From UBA6168 sp041392505 (GTDB lineage Bacteria; Bacteroidota; Bacteroidia; Chitinophagales; Saprospiraceae), in NCBI GenBank assembly GCA_041392505.1, contig JAWKLX010000040.1:1-64000 (forward strand): a stretch of DNA of 64,000 nt. The letters run 5' to 3'. The number at the start of each line of letters is the position of its first letter. The stretch's first letter is position 1. Positions 28,226-38,318 of the stretch are shown in pieces. Made by a program: the position numbers and the translations under genes. Under the pieces are notes generated by a model that was not told the DNA's origin, made no database searches, and saw only the letters and a list, made by a program, of their open reading frames with translations.

Positions 28226-28401
28226 GGATTTATTAATTTTCAATTTGTGGAGCTCTACTCCTTTGAGATAAAATGCATTGATTATCATTAGTAAATATTT
28301 GGGATTCATTTTGTCGGACAAATAAATCCTTTCTGCTTCCAGACTAAGGAAATTGGGTTAGGTTCTTACCTTTCCACTTTATTCACCAATCCAATTTTTT
28401 C

Positions 28402-29049
28402 ATGTTCAACGAACCAGGCGACAAGCGATCTTTCCCAATCAAATTATTTGGCTACATGCGGGTTTTGGAACAGGAGGACCACCTGATTCCCAAAACGAGG
28501 AAGCTGCAATTAAAAGAATTAGCTGATTTTATTTCGGAAAGGAAGGAAAAAGGGAAAACACCCAAAATCATGGTCATCTGCACCCATAATTCCCGGCGCA
28601 GCCAAATGGCGCAGTTGTGGTTAAAAGTGGCCGCCGCCAGTTATGGTATCGGAAAATTACGGGTGTTTTCCGGGGGCACAGAAGCGACCGCTTTCCATCC
28701 AAATGCCGTAGCCGCCCTGAAATATGCGGGGCTGCCCTTGGAGCAAACGACAGAGGGGGACAACCCATTTTACGAATGTGAAATTGGAAATGGCGGGGAT
28801 GTATTGGTCATGTTTTCCAAAAAATATGACGACCCAAGAAACCCCAAAAAAGGCTTTGCGGCAGTGATGGTCTGCAACGAAGCCGATGAAGCTTGTCCAG
28901 TCGTCGTAGGTGCCAAAGCCCGGTTTTCTATTTCTTATGACGACCCAAAAAAATTTGACGGGACGCCGGAAGAAGCTGCGGCCTACCAAGAGCGGTGCCG
29001 GCAAATTGCCCGAGAGATGTTTTATGTAATACGGAATGCTGTTGAATGA
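28402..29049 (+). CDS. Low-molecular-weight protein-tyrosine-phosphatase / arsenate-reductase-like protein
   Basis: The 215-residue cytoplasmic protein has the CX5R phosphate loop as VICTHNSRRSQMAQLW (Cys60, Arg66), with the CTHNSRRS form. Later residues (PVVVGAKARFSISYDDPKKFDGTPEE) match the general-acid Asp region of Bacteroidota phosphatases of this type (DDP). It is longer than classic LMW-PTPs because of an N-terminal helical part of about 50 residues. It may dephosphorylate protein tyrosine or reduce arsenate; no ars genes adjoin, so the first is preferred with low certainty. Confidence 0.82.
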   Translation: MFNEPGDKRSFPIKLFGYMRVLEQEDHLIPKTRKLQLKELADFISERKEKGKTPKIMVICTHNSRRSQMAQLWLKVAAASYGIGKLRVFSGGTEATAFHPNAVAALKYAGLPLEQTTEGDNPFYECEIGNGGDVLVMFSKKYDDPRNPKKGFAAVMVCNEADEACPVVVGAKARFSISYDDPKKFDGTPEEAAAYQERCRQIAREMFYVIRNAVE

Positions 29050-29200
29050 TGAAAGGCAGGAATTATCAATTATTTTTTTTATAAAGCTTTATAAAAGTCC
29101 TGGAGGGACTCGATCGCATATATAGCATTATTCTTTTCTATTTATTTCGAAATTATTTTCAAGGCTAACCCAATTATTAAAACTACGATTCTAATTTAAT

Positions 29201-29938
29201 TTAAATAGCGACCCCGCCATCCACACTAATCGTTGTTCCAGTAATGAAAGAAGCATCATCTGAAGCAAGAAAGCAATATAGATTCGCCACCTCTGCCGGT
29301 TCGCCCAATCGGCCCAGTGGGGATTTATTTCGGAATTGATCCAATACTTTATCAGGGATGGTAGCCATCATTTCTGTATTGATAAAACCTGGCGCTACAG
29401 CATTAACCGTGATATTATCCCGGCCAAATTCTTTTGCCCACACTTTGGTCATGCCAATGACTCCTGCTTTGGTAGCGACGTAATTAGTTTGCCCAAAATT
29501 TCCTTGAATTCCCACCACGGAAGAAGCATTAATGATCCGACCGTATTTATTTTCAGCCATATAAGGGTATACCGCTTTGGTACAATAAAATACCCCATTT
29601 AAATTGACGGCAATTACTTGCTGCCACTGCTCCTCGGTAATTTTTTTCAAAGTAGCATCTTTGGTTATGCCCGCATTATTAATAAGAATATCAATTTTTC
29701 CAAAATCAGTTACAACTGCCAAAGCAGCAGTTTGAACTGCAGCAAAATCAGTGGTATCGACTTTGTAAAACTTCAAATCGGCTGTCGGATAATTCGCTAT
29801 TAACGCTTTTCCTTTATTTTCATCAATATCCCATACTGCCACTTTGGCCCCTTCTGCTAAAAATTTTTCCACGATTGCCTTGCCAATTCCCTGACTTCCT
29901 CCCGTTACGATGGCAATTTTATTTTTTAGTTTTTCCAT
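29201..29938 (-). CDS. SDR reductase, FabG/PhaB type
   Basis: The 245-residue short-chain dehydrogenase has the Rossmann motif VTGGSQGIGKAI (residues 11-22), NNAGIT, the catalytic SSVVG…YVATKAG (Ser-Tyr-Lys) and AVAPGFINTEM. It reduces 3-oxoacyl-ACP or acetoacetyl-CoA with NAD(P)H. The motif order and the GNFGQTNY segment before the catalytic Tyr are common to FabG and acetoacetyl-CoA reductase (PhaB), so the exact substrate is left open. The gene stands alone. Confidence 0.9.
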   Translation of the reverse strand: MEKLKNKIAIVTGGSQGIGKAIVEKFLAEGAKVAVWDIDENKGKALIANYPTADLKFYKVDTTDFAAVQTAALAVVTDFGKIDILINNAGITKDATLKKITEEQWQQVIAVNLNGVFYCTKAVYPYMAENKYGRIINASSVVGIQGNFGQTNYVATKAGVIGMTKVWAKEFGRDNITVNAVAPGFINTEMMATIPDKVLDQFRNKSPLGRLGEPAEVANLYCFLASDDASFITGTTISVDGGVAI

Positions 29939-30166
29939 GATTTACAAATTATATGATTTGTTATTTTTTTTACGGTGAGATTGATCTTCCAAAAGATTTT
30001 TTGAAAGTAATATAAAGGTATAGCTCGCCAATGCATTTGGAAGGAAGGAATAGATAAACAGAGGTATGGACTTAAACTTTAAAACCTTGTATCATTTTTA
30101 TAAAAACCAATTAATCAACTACTTACAAAGAAAACATTCAACCCAGACCATTTAATTACAACTTAT

Positions 30167-31561
30167 TCAAAAAAAGGATTTCCCTAAAAGGCTGTCTTGC
30201 TGCAACCAATTTTTCAGCGCATTTTGACCACTTTTATTGTCACTGTATTTCTCCATACTTTGCTGTATATGATTTAACAATTCTTCCTTTAAAATATCGC
30301 CTTCTTGGTACAGCGCAATTTTATCCAGTAAAAACATGATGGGCCGAAAATCGGGCCGTGATTGAAACTTTTCTTCTCGTTCAATCAATTTATATTTATG
30401 AATTACTTGTGAAATAAGCCGATAATTTGTCGACGCTAATAACGTTTCGAGGTAGGCAGAAAAAAAGCGGTACCAACGGTATTGGAGAATCTCTTTTTCA
30501 TAGGCCAATAAATAATTTTCCGCATAGCTCTTGGCGTTTTTTACCAAACCCGTTTTTAAAAGGCAATTAATATAATAAGCTACATACCCAATTTTAGCGT
30601 GGTAATTTTTGGTTGACTTAAAGGCCGCCCCAGCCGATTTCATATTTTCCAAAGCCTCCTCATACCGTTCCATTTTAATTAATACGCCATTTAAATTATT
30701 GATATAAGTCAGGTAGTCATGGTTTTTTTCCCGTATCGATAAATAGCCATAATAAACCGCTTTATCATATTCTTTCATTTTTGAATGAAGGGCAACCCGG
30801 TTGTCGTAATAATTTAATAATAATCTTTTAGAATAATTTTTTCCTTTTTTAAATTCTTTATCCAACATTTCAAATTGTCCCAATAATAGGTCTGGTTTCC
30901 CATAATTAAAACTAATAAAAGTCAATCGAACCAAGGCCATGTAGCGGTTGTAGCCATCCAATTGTTCATCGTAAAAAACACTCGTCAGCCACCGTTCCCA
31001 TTGGATAGATTCCGTTGTATTCTCTGAGTATTGCAACATAATATCCCGGGTAGCTTGGTGCAATTGATCGTTGACCATCAACGAGCGGACATATTCTTTT
31101 TCATATTGGTTAATAAAATCGTCAACAATAACATGGTCGGAATACCGCAGCCGGATCAACAAAAAATGGCGGTAGAGTTTCGCCAGTTGATAAAATTTTA
31201 CAAAATTATAGGTTGGGTGCTGATAGGTCCGGATCGCCTTTAGCAACTGTTTTTCCTGCGCTTCTTCGATCATGTCCAAGTTGATTTTTCTTTCAATTTC
31301 GCCCATCCATTCAAATTGTTCATCCACATCTATTTCTTTTAGCCGTTTGCTGATCCAGTTTTTCAGGTTGGAATATTTACGCTTGTCAATCTCGGTATCG
31401 TAGGGCAGGAAACCTTTGACCCGCTCGCAATTCTCATGCACTTTTTCCAAAATAGTCAATTTCGCCTGATCATCCAGATTTTGCACTGAAAGCAGGTACA
31501 TAGTTTCATGCGGAAGCAGCTTGTCCGCAAAATTTGTAAAGATTTGAAGTTTAGGCTTCAT
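30167..31561 (-). CDS. TPR-like helical protein of unknown function
   Basis: I do not recognise a named family. The 464-residue product lacks a signal peptide and reads as helical repeats throughout. The stretch from about residue 250 to 400 resembles TPR units (YYDNRVALHSKMKEYDKAVY, then LNGVLIKMERYEEALENMKS). Similar lone proteins of this size occur in Saprospiria-like genomes without known role. Codon use is AT-rich. It is 228 bp from the convergent-side SDR gene and may share its transcription unit. Confidence 0.6.
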   Translation of the reverse strand: MKPKLQIFTNFADKLLPHETMYLLSVQNLDDQAKLTILEKVHENCERVKGFLPYDTEIDKRKYSNLKNWISKRLKEIDVDEQFEWMGEIERKINLDMIEEAQEKQLLKAIRTYQHPTYNFVKFYQLAKLYRHFLLIRLRYSDHVIVDDFINQYEKEYVRSLMVNDQLHQATRDIMLQYSENTTESIQWERWLTSVFYDEQLDGYNRYMALVRLTFISFNYGKPDLLLGQFEMLDKEFKKGKNYSKRLLLNYYDNRVALHSKMKEYDKAVYYGYLSIREKNHDYLTYINNLNGVLIKMERYEEALENMKSAGAAFKSTKNYHAKIGYVAYYINCLLKTGLVKNAKSYAENYLLAYEKEILQYRWYRFFSAYLETLLASTNYRLISQVIHKYKLIEREEKFQSRPDFRPIMFLLDKIALYQEGDILKEELLNHIQQSMEKYSDNKSGQNALKNWLQQDSLLGKSFF

Positions 31562-31614
31562 GCTTGATTGTACTGAAAACCCAATTTAGAAAAACATGAT
31601 AGATCAGATTTATC

Positions 31615-31785
31615 AATGCGAGCAGGATAAGATGCGTTTCAAACCATCTTACCGAAGTGCTTCAAAGGGATTTTAAGGGGGAAACGGATTGAAAATCCGT
31701 TTCCCCCCTTAAAATCCCCTTAGGGGCACGTTGGAACGTTGTAAGAAGATAAAGTGATGCTGCCCCGCATTATATAAATTCAGTT
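31615..31785 (+). repeat. Palindromic repeat element, copy 3
   Basis: A near-perfect hairpin (31664-31690 / 31694-31721, one bulged G/C) has loop gaa. Its outer stem aagggattttaaggg matches copies 1 and 2; the tip gaaacggatt is related to but not the same as copy 1. The right flank gcacgttgg followed later by gatgctgc and ccgca matches copy 2. It lies upstream of the TPR-like gene, in the divergent gap before the hydrolase pseudogene. Confidence 0.7.
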
Positions 31786-32120
31786 TTGTCCTATGCACAG
31801 ACTAAAAACCCAATTTAGAATTTAAGTCAACCCTTTAATTTCATAAAGACTAAAAAACATCAACTTATTCTAAATCATTGTTAAACAGCATTTTAAAAAC
31901 ACAATCAGCGCAAAGAAAATAATTATTCACAGATATTGGCAATTTTTCGATTTTAAGTCAACACTCCTTGAGATTTAAAAAATAAACCAAAGGTGACTTT
32001 GAGCAATATTCAGCTACTAATATTGCAGCACCATTGAAATTCAAAAATAAATTTGGCACATACCTAATTATTGCAGTTTTATTTGGTTTTCAATTTTGGA
32101 ATAGTAAAAAACATAGCGGA
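31786..32120. other. AT-rich intergenic DNA
   Basis: About 335 bp between palindromic copy 3 and the lipoprotein start at 32121. It should hold the promoter of the hydrolase gene. No other feature is seen. Confidence 0.4.
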
Positions 32121-33114
32121 ATGCCACGATCATTCATCCTCCTATTGCTCAGTTGTTTATCCTTTGCTAATTGCAGCGGGCAAATGGGTGCAGCCGTTTC
32201 GAAGAGTGATGCCTCAGAAACAAACTATTCCAATTCCAAAATCATCAAAATGACCAACGGGCAATCTTTGGCATATATCGAAAAAGGAAGTGGTGAACAG
32301 ACGCTTTTGATGATCCACGGGCTTGGCAACAACAGCCTTGCCTGGAAAAAAATGATGGAAAACCTGCAAGCTGATTTTAGGTGCATCGCAATTGACCTCC
32401 CCAATTATGGGCTATCCCAAGCAGCCGACCACCCTTTCACCATGAGTGCTTTTGCGTTGACTGTGCAGCAATTTTCGCTGAAAATGCAACTGCAAAACGT
32501 GGTGCTTATTGGGCATTCTATGGGTGGTCAAATTGCTATGACAACCGTTTTGGAAACGGACGCACCAATTCGTAAAATGGTTTTACGAAGACTCAGGATT
32601 AGAAACATTTACCGAAAATGACAGGCAATGGTTTCGTCAGGTCGTATCACCGGAAGCAATGATGAGTCTGCCAGATGAGCGGATCGAACAGAATTTCGAC
32701 CTTAATTTTTATGGGAATAAATTACCAGAAGACGCCCAGTTTATGTTGGAAGAACGCCTTCGACTGAAAGAAGATCAGACGGCCTTGTCCAATTATTATG
32801 ACATGTATGTGAAATGCATTCATGGCATGCTGGATGGGCCAGTTTTTGACCGCTTGGACAAAATAAAAACCCCAGTTTTTGTGGCTTATGGCAAAGACGA
32901 TCTGCTGATCCCCAACCGATTATTGCACCCTAATTTAACCATCGAAAAAGTGGTAGGCGATGCTTCGGAAAAAATACCCAACCAGAAAATTCATCTGTTG
33001 GAAAAGTGCGGCCACTTTATTGTTTCAGATCAAGCGGATGCCGTCAGTGATTTGATCAGGTCATTTGTAAAAATAAAATTTCTCTCAACCCCTATTTCTT
33101 TTTTAATCCGATAA
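32121..33114 (+). pseudogene. Alpha/beta-hydrolase lipoprotein, frameshifted
   Basis: The frame from ATG 32121 (lipoprotein signal, FANC lipobox) runs to 32621 and holds the fold start (MIHGLGNNSLAWKKMMENL), the oxyanion region and the nucleophile elbow GHSMGG. It derails near 32580-32600. The second frame (about 32595-33114) continues with GLETFTENDRQWF and supplies the other catalytic residues, AYGKDDLLIP (Asp) and CGHFIVSDQ (His). Neither half can be active alone. Restoring one base would give a complete hydrolase of about 330 residues, so this is either a recent pseudogene or a consensus error. The substrate is unknown. Confidence 0.75.
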
Positions 33115-33214
33115 CACAACAGGAAAACTAAAATTATACAATTGCAGCTATGGCATAAGCGGCAATGACAGGATTGTTATGCCTTTACCCTTTATTCTTT
33201 TAAATCGATATTTT

Positions 33215-35692
33215 ATGAAAAAGATTTTTACTCTCGCGTTCAGCTTCTTTTGCGTCTGGGGGATCATTGCCCAAACCGCCTCCCTTTCCGGAACGGTGAA
33301 GGAAGCCTCTTCCGGCGTTCCTTTGATCGGTGCAAATGTCATCGTCCTTGGCACCTCAAAAGGCTCGTCCACAGATGTTGACGGAAGCTTTACCATTTAT
33401 GGACTTGCTCCTAAGGAATACCAAGTTGAAATTTCCTATACTGGTTATTCGACGGTGACCGAAACGGTAACAGTGCAAGCAGGCGGTACTACCGTGGAAT
33501 TCCAATTGGCCGAAGGGGTTACTTTTGGCCAGCAGGTAGTTGTTTCCGGCTCGAAAAACCTGAGAAATTGACGGAAAGCCCCGCAACCATTCAAACGATT
33601 TATGCTATGCAAATTGATGAATATGTGAAAACTCGGCGAATTATTGGCCCGTCAAAAAGGGATCGATTATTTCCGGGCAGGGATCGCAACGCCCGCTTTC
33701 AACATCCGGCTTCAACTCCAATTTCAATCTGAAAACTTACAGGTAACGGATGGTCGTTTCTCCACTTTGGTGGCGACTGGCTTACCGTTTGGCCCATTGA
33801 ATACGACCATTAAAGAGGACATTGAACAGGTGGAAGTAATCTTAGGCCCCAACGCTACCATGTACGGTCCCAATGCCCACAATGGTCTGCTCAATACCAT
33901 TGTCAAAGATCCACGGCGCACACCAGGGACTACCGTTGTCATCAACCCAGGCGTAAGCGGTGATGGAGATTTGTTTTTCTCTGCCCGGCTTCGCCATGCT
34001 CAGGTTTTAAATGAAAAATTTGCCTTTAAGGTGACTGGAGAGTACACCAAAGCCAAGGAATTTGAATACACGGATTCTGTCTTCATCGATCGGGTTGGTG
34101 CTTTTGACACGTTGGGAAATGCGATCCCTGACGGACAAAAAGAAGGCTATGACGAATTGGAATTGGACCGGGACGTGGAGTTTTTGCGCACGGAAGCCTC
34201 TCTTATTTACAGTCCAACCAGCAACAGCGACATTACTTTAAATTGGGGGCGCAGCAACAGCACCTATCTCAGCCCAACCAATGTGGGCCGCAACCAAATC
34301 AAAGATTGGAGCATCAATTATTATCAGTTGCGGTTCAATATGGACCATTTTTTCGCTCAAGTTTATTACACCCAAAGTAAGACCGACAGCACTTATTCTA
34401 TTGATGATCGGACAAAGCAATACTATAATCTTTTAGGTCAAGGATTTTCTGATGCCGAAGCAAGAGGGCCGCTTTCTTACACATCTGGCGCACTGTTTCA
34501 GGACGATTCCGAGCGTTGGAACGCCGAGGCCCAGTACAACAATACGTTTGGGAAATTGGGCCTTATTGCTGGCATCCAGTACCAACTGGACCGGGCTAAC
34601 AGCCGCGGCACTTACTTGTTGGACCAGGATGCCAATGACTATATTGAGGTCGGCCAGTTGGGCGGCTACTTGCATTTGACTTATGATTTTGGAGGTGGCT
34701 GGAAAGCAATCGCTGCTGCCAGGGCTGACAACCATGAAATTTATGACTTCAATTTCATACCCAAATTTGGCATTCTCAAAGTAGGGGACGCTGGGACTTG
34801 GAGGTTGACCTACGGCAAAGGCATTGCCGCCCCAACCATCTTAAATATGTACGGTGATTTGTTCGGCGGCCTGATTTTAGGAAATGCTGAAGGCTTTACC
34901 CTCGTGGATGGCACCAAGGTGGAAAAACAGAAAGTGGAAAAAATCCAGACCATTGAATTGGGCTACCGCGGACAAGTCATCAAGGACAAACTTTTCATTG
35001 ACGCCAATGCTTACTACAATATCTCCAAAGACTTCTTGAGTCCGGTAACCGTAGTTGGTGTAACGACACACCGGGGCGACACCCCAATCGATGAAGTCCA
35101 ATCTTTATACGCCGCTTATGGAGGGCTCGTGGCAACCTATATCAACTTTGGGGAAGTCAATACTTTTGGTTTTGATTTTGGGGCGACTTATTATTTCACT
35201 CCTCAATTGAGCGCTGCACTCAACTACTCTTTCTTCGATTATTCCGTTGACGAGGATAATTTGGACAATGATTTTGATAAAAACGGTAAGGTCAATTTCT
35301 TGGATATTTTGGTCAATTCACCCAACCATAAATTGAACGCCGGCATGAACTACAGCTCTACTAAATGGTTCGGCAGCCTCTTTGGCCGTTGGGTACAGGA
35401 ATATGATTATTTCTCCAGTTTTCAAATCGCCTCGAAAACCCACGAAGGCTTGACATATCGTGGCAAACCAATTGTCGAAAATGCCCGCAGCGCTGATAGT
35501 TTCAACTATGGCCCATTGGGTGGTTTTGTTACGGTCGACTTGAGTGTCGGGTATAACATCAACGAAAAATTCACCGTCTCAGCTTCTGCCAGCAATCTCT
35601 TCAACCAAGAACTCCTGGAGTTCACCGCTTCCGATCCGACCAAAGGATTGTACACTTTGCAGCTGAAAGTGGATTTACCTGCCATTAAATAA
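33215..35692 (+). pseudogene. TonB-dependent receptor with clustered frameshifts
   Basis: The ATG at 33215 gives a signal peptide (GIIAQ) and a carboxypeptidase-like regulatory domain (SGTVKEASSGVPLIGANV…FTIYGLAPKEYQVEISYTGY). The frame breaks at 33571. Homology continues through the plug in other frames: PEKLTESPATIQTI, then AELLARQKGIDYFRAG, then FNSNFNLKTYR. From about 33745 a long open frame runs to the stop with the plug (VEVILGPNATMYGPNAHNGLLNTI) and a complete barrel. Four small losses are inferred near 33555, 33635, 33708 and 33744, all at short homopolymer or repeat spots. An intact receptor would import a scarce nutrient across the outer membrane; the symporter and acyl genes follow directly. 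Confidence 0.82.
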
Positions 35693-35758
35693 GTCGTTTG
35701 GAAGGGTGGGTTTTGAGCATACGCTCAAAACCCACTTTCCTATACTCAAAACGTTACC

Positions 35759-37258
35759 ATGACCTTAGCCTGGACCCTCTTTTCCATTTACCTAATCGGC
35801 ACCAGTTATTTGGGCTGGTTGGGTCATAAGAAAACCAGCGACTTTGGCAGCTTTGCCATTGGAAAGGGGGATCTTTCACCATTTACTGTTGGGGTCACGT
35901 TGGCAGCCAGTACGGCCTCCGCAGCGACGTTTATTATCAATCCGGGATTTGTTTATGTCGATGGCCTTTCTGCTTTTATGCATTTGGGGGTTAGTGTTTA
36001 TGTGGGTTTCGTTTTTATGTTGGTCGTACTGTCTTTTCGCTTCCGCAAAATTGGAGAACAATACCAAGCATTGACCATTCCGCATTGGATCGGCAAACGA
36101 TATGGGACCAAAAAATTTGCTCTGTATTTTTCCGTACTGAGTTTATTGAGTTTTGCATTTATCGTTTTATTGGTGGGAGGTATTTCAATTGTCATGCAAA
36201 AATTGCTTGGCGTAAATAATGTCGCTGCACTTTTAATTACGCTGGTTTTTGTAACTGGATATGTCCTTTTTGGCGGAACGTATGCCCATGTTTTCACCAA
36301 TATGTTCCAAGGTTTTTTAATGATTGGAATTTCGCTAATAATTGTTGGGGTGGGAATAAAATTAATGCTGACAGAAAATAATTTCATGGAAATAATTCAG
36401 GTTAAAAACCCGAATATTTTGGCATGGACAAATCCGGACAGCAAATTTTTCAACAATTATTTTTCCACTTATATCTCGGGCTTTTTTATTGGCGCAGCAT
36501 TGGTTTGTCAACCACATATTTTAACCAAAGCTTTATATGTAAAAACAGACAAAGCCGTCGGTCAATATATCCTCGTTTTTTCGGTGGTTTATTTATTGTT
36601 CACCCTTTTATTGTTAGCTGGTTTATGGGCACTATATGCCGTGCCAAGCGAGCAACTATTGGATGCATCAACTGGTGCTTTCCGACAGGATTTGGTCATG
36701 ACCATTTATTTGCAAAACGCCTTTCCTGATTGGCTTTTCACCATAATTAGCGTGGTGTTGCTGGCAGCAGCCATGTCAACTTTGGATGGCTTGTTGGTTG
36801 GCATTTCTACCATCACCGCCAACGATTTAGTATTAAATGTATTGGACGTCTTTGGAAAAGATAAATTGCCAGAAAATGACAAAATGAAATTGGCTTTCCG
36901 CACCAGCCATATTGTACTGATTGTGATTGCCGTCTTGACATTTATCATCAATTTACACCCACCGAAATTATTGGGCATTTTTGGCCAAGTGGGCGTTTAC
37001 GGATTGGTGCTTGCGGCAGTGCCTCCGTTGCTGGCAGGCGTTCTGTTTAAAGAAGTAAAATTAAATATAGTTTGGGCCGCTTCAGTGATATGCACAAGCG
37101 TCCATTTTCTTCTTTATTCTTATGGGGAATTAATTTTTCCAAATATAAAAATGGGGTTTTCCAATCCCGGTGTCACGGCGACTTTAGGGTTATTAACCGG
37201 ATTAGTTCTATTATTTTTTGCAAAAAATAATAGAAGTGCGATGCAGGTCGCTAATTAA
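35759..37258 (+). CDS. Sodium:solute symporter (SSS family)
   Basis: The 499-residue protein has about 13 membrane helices and SSS features: an opening YLGWLGHKKTSDFGSFAIGKGDLSPF and ASTASAATFIINPGFVY (the sodium-site helix), WIGKRYG, FGGTYAHVFTNMFQGFLM and AAAMSTLDGLLVGISTI. It would take up a solute with Na+ across the inner membrane. It follows the TonB receptor by 66 bp and precedes the KAS III-like gene by 38 bp, so the four genes likely act on one substrate, perhaps a carboxylate or acyl compound (inference). Confidence 0.9.
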   Translation: MTLAWTLFSIYLIGTSYLGWLGHKKTSDFGSFAIGKGDLSPFTVGVTLAASTASAATFIINPGFVYVDGLSAFMHLGVSVYVGFVFMLVVLSFRFRKIGEQYQALTIPHWIGKRYGTKKFALYFSVLSLLSFAFIVLLVGGISIVMQKLLGVNNVAALLITLVFVTGYVLFGGTYAHVFTNMFQGFLMIGISLIIVGVGIKLMLTENNFMEIIQVKNPNILAWTNPDSKFFNNYFSTYISGFFIGAALVCQPHILTKALYVKTDKAVGQYILVFSVVYLLFTLLLLAGLWALYAVPSEQLLDASTGAFRQDLVMTIYLQNAFPDWLFTIISVVLLAAAMSTLDGLLVGISTITANDLVLNVLDVFGKDKLPENDKMKLAFRTSHIVLIVIAVLTFIINLHPPKLLGIFGQVGVYGLVLAAVPPLLAGVLFKEVKLNIVWAASVICTSVHFLLYSYGELIFPNIKMGFSNPGVTATLGLLTGLVLLFFAKNNRSAMQVAN

Positions 37259-37296
37259 TTTTTGGTTCTCTTTTTAAAAAATTAAATGATTAAAAA

Positions 37297-38286
37297 ATGC
37301 GTAACGCAACCATTATATCAACTGGCGCCTATGCCCCAGAAAGGGTTTTGCCAAACAGCTATTTTGACCAAATGTTGGACATGGATGTGAGCAGTTGGCT
37401 GGAAGGGCAAGCTCATATTTATGAAAGGCGCTGGACAAAAGATGGGGAATGCACCTCCGATTTGGCAGTAAAAGCTGCCGAGCAGGCATTAAAAAAAGTA
37501 GGAATTTCAGCCGATCAAATAGACTTGTTGATTATTGCAACCGACACTCCAGATTACATTTCCCCTTCAACAGCAACAGTTGTTCAGCATAAATTAGGCG
37601 CCATTAATGCCGGAACTTTTGATATAAACAGTGCTTGCGCTGGATTTGTCACTGCATTGGATATTGGCAGCAAATACATTAAATCCGATTCCCAGTATAA
37701 CTTTGTGCTCGTGGTAGGTGCCTACAACATGAGCAAACACCTGAATAAAACTGATAAAAAAACGGTGACTCTTTTCGCTGACGGTGCGGGTGCAGTTCTA
37801 TTAAAAAATGAAAATAACAGCGAACGGGGCTTATTGGCCAGCGAACTCATTTCAAAAGGGCAATACAATGAATGGATGGGTATTTACGCTGGTGGCACGC
37901 ATTTCCCCATTGATGAAACGGCCCTGCAAAATCACGACCATCAATTAAAATTCGTGCGTAAATTCCCAAAAGAATTAAACCCCGATACATGGTCAGCAAT
38001 GGCCCGGAATTTATTTTCCAAAACCAATACCACCGGAAAAGATATTGCCCATTATTTTATTACTCAGATAAACATAAATACGATTTGGGAAACCATGGAT
38101 CTAATTGGCGAGCCTCGGGAAAAAGCCCATACCATCATGCAACATTTCGGCTACACGGGATCGGCCTGCATTCCCATGGCTTTTAATGACGCTTGGGAAA
38201 AAGGCATGGTAAAAGAAAACGACGTGGTGTTTTTTATTGGTTCTGGAGGGGGACTGGCATTTGCAAGTGCCGCTTTTAGGTTATAA
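37297..38286 (+). CDS. KAS III (FabH)-like thiolase-fold protein with altered active site
   Basis: The 329-residue protein has the fold and length of 3-oxoacyl-ACP synthase III: DINSACAGFVTALDIG with nucleophile Cys114, VVVGAYNMSK, FADGAGAVLL and C-terminal FIGSGGGLAFASAAFRL. The other two catalytic positions are changed. The PHQAN motif reads ITQIN (residues 255-259), with Thr256 in place of His, and the GNTS motif reads GYTG, with Tyr286 in place of Asn. Decarboxylating condensation needs His and Asn, so acyl transfer or another reaction is more likely. The acyl-CoA ligase starts 32 bp later and could supply its acyl-CoA. Confidence 0.87.
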   Translation: MRNATIISTGAYAPERVLPNSYFDQMLDMDVSSWLEGQAHIYERRWTKDGECTSDLAVKAAEQALKKVGISADQIDLLIIATDTPDYISPSTATVVQHKLGAINAGTFDINSACAGFVTALDIGSKYIKSDSQYNFVLVVGAYNMSKHLNKTDKKTVTLFADGAGAVLLKNENNSERGLLASELISKGQYNEWMGIYAGGTHFPIDETALQNHDHQLKFVRKFPKELNPDTWSAMARNLFSKTNTTGKDIAHYFITQININTIWETMDLIGEPREKAHTIMQHFGYTGSACIPMAFNDAWEKGMVKENDVVFFIGSGGGLAFASAAFRL

Positions 38287-38318
38287 TTTAGGAGGCAAAA
38301 AACAACTGGTATTTCAAA

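Noticed and set aside
22277..31721. The perfect hairpins as ordinary rho-independent terminators only
   Set aside because: They lack regular T runs, are far longer than needed (26-31 bp), and share conserved flanks outside the stem, so a repeat family is the better description.
33540..33760. Programmed ribosomal frameshift in the TonB receptor
   Set aside because: Several separate shifts would be needed within 200 bp and no slippery-site plus structure arrangement is evident.
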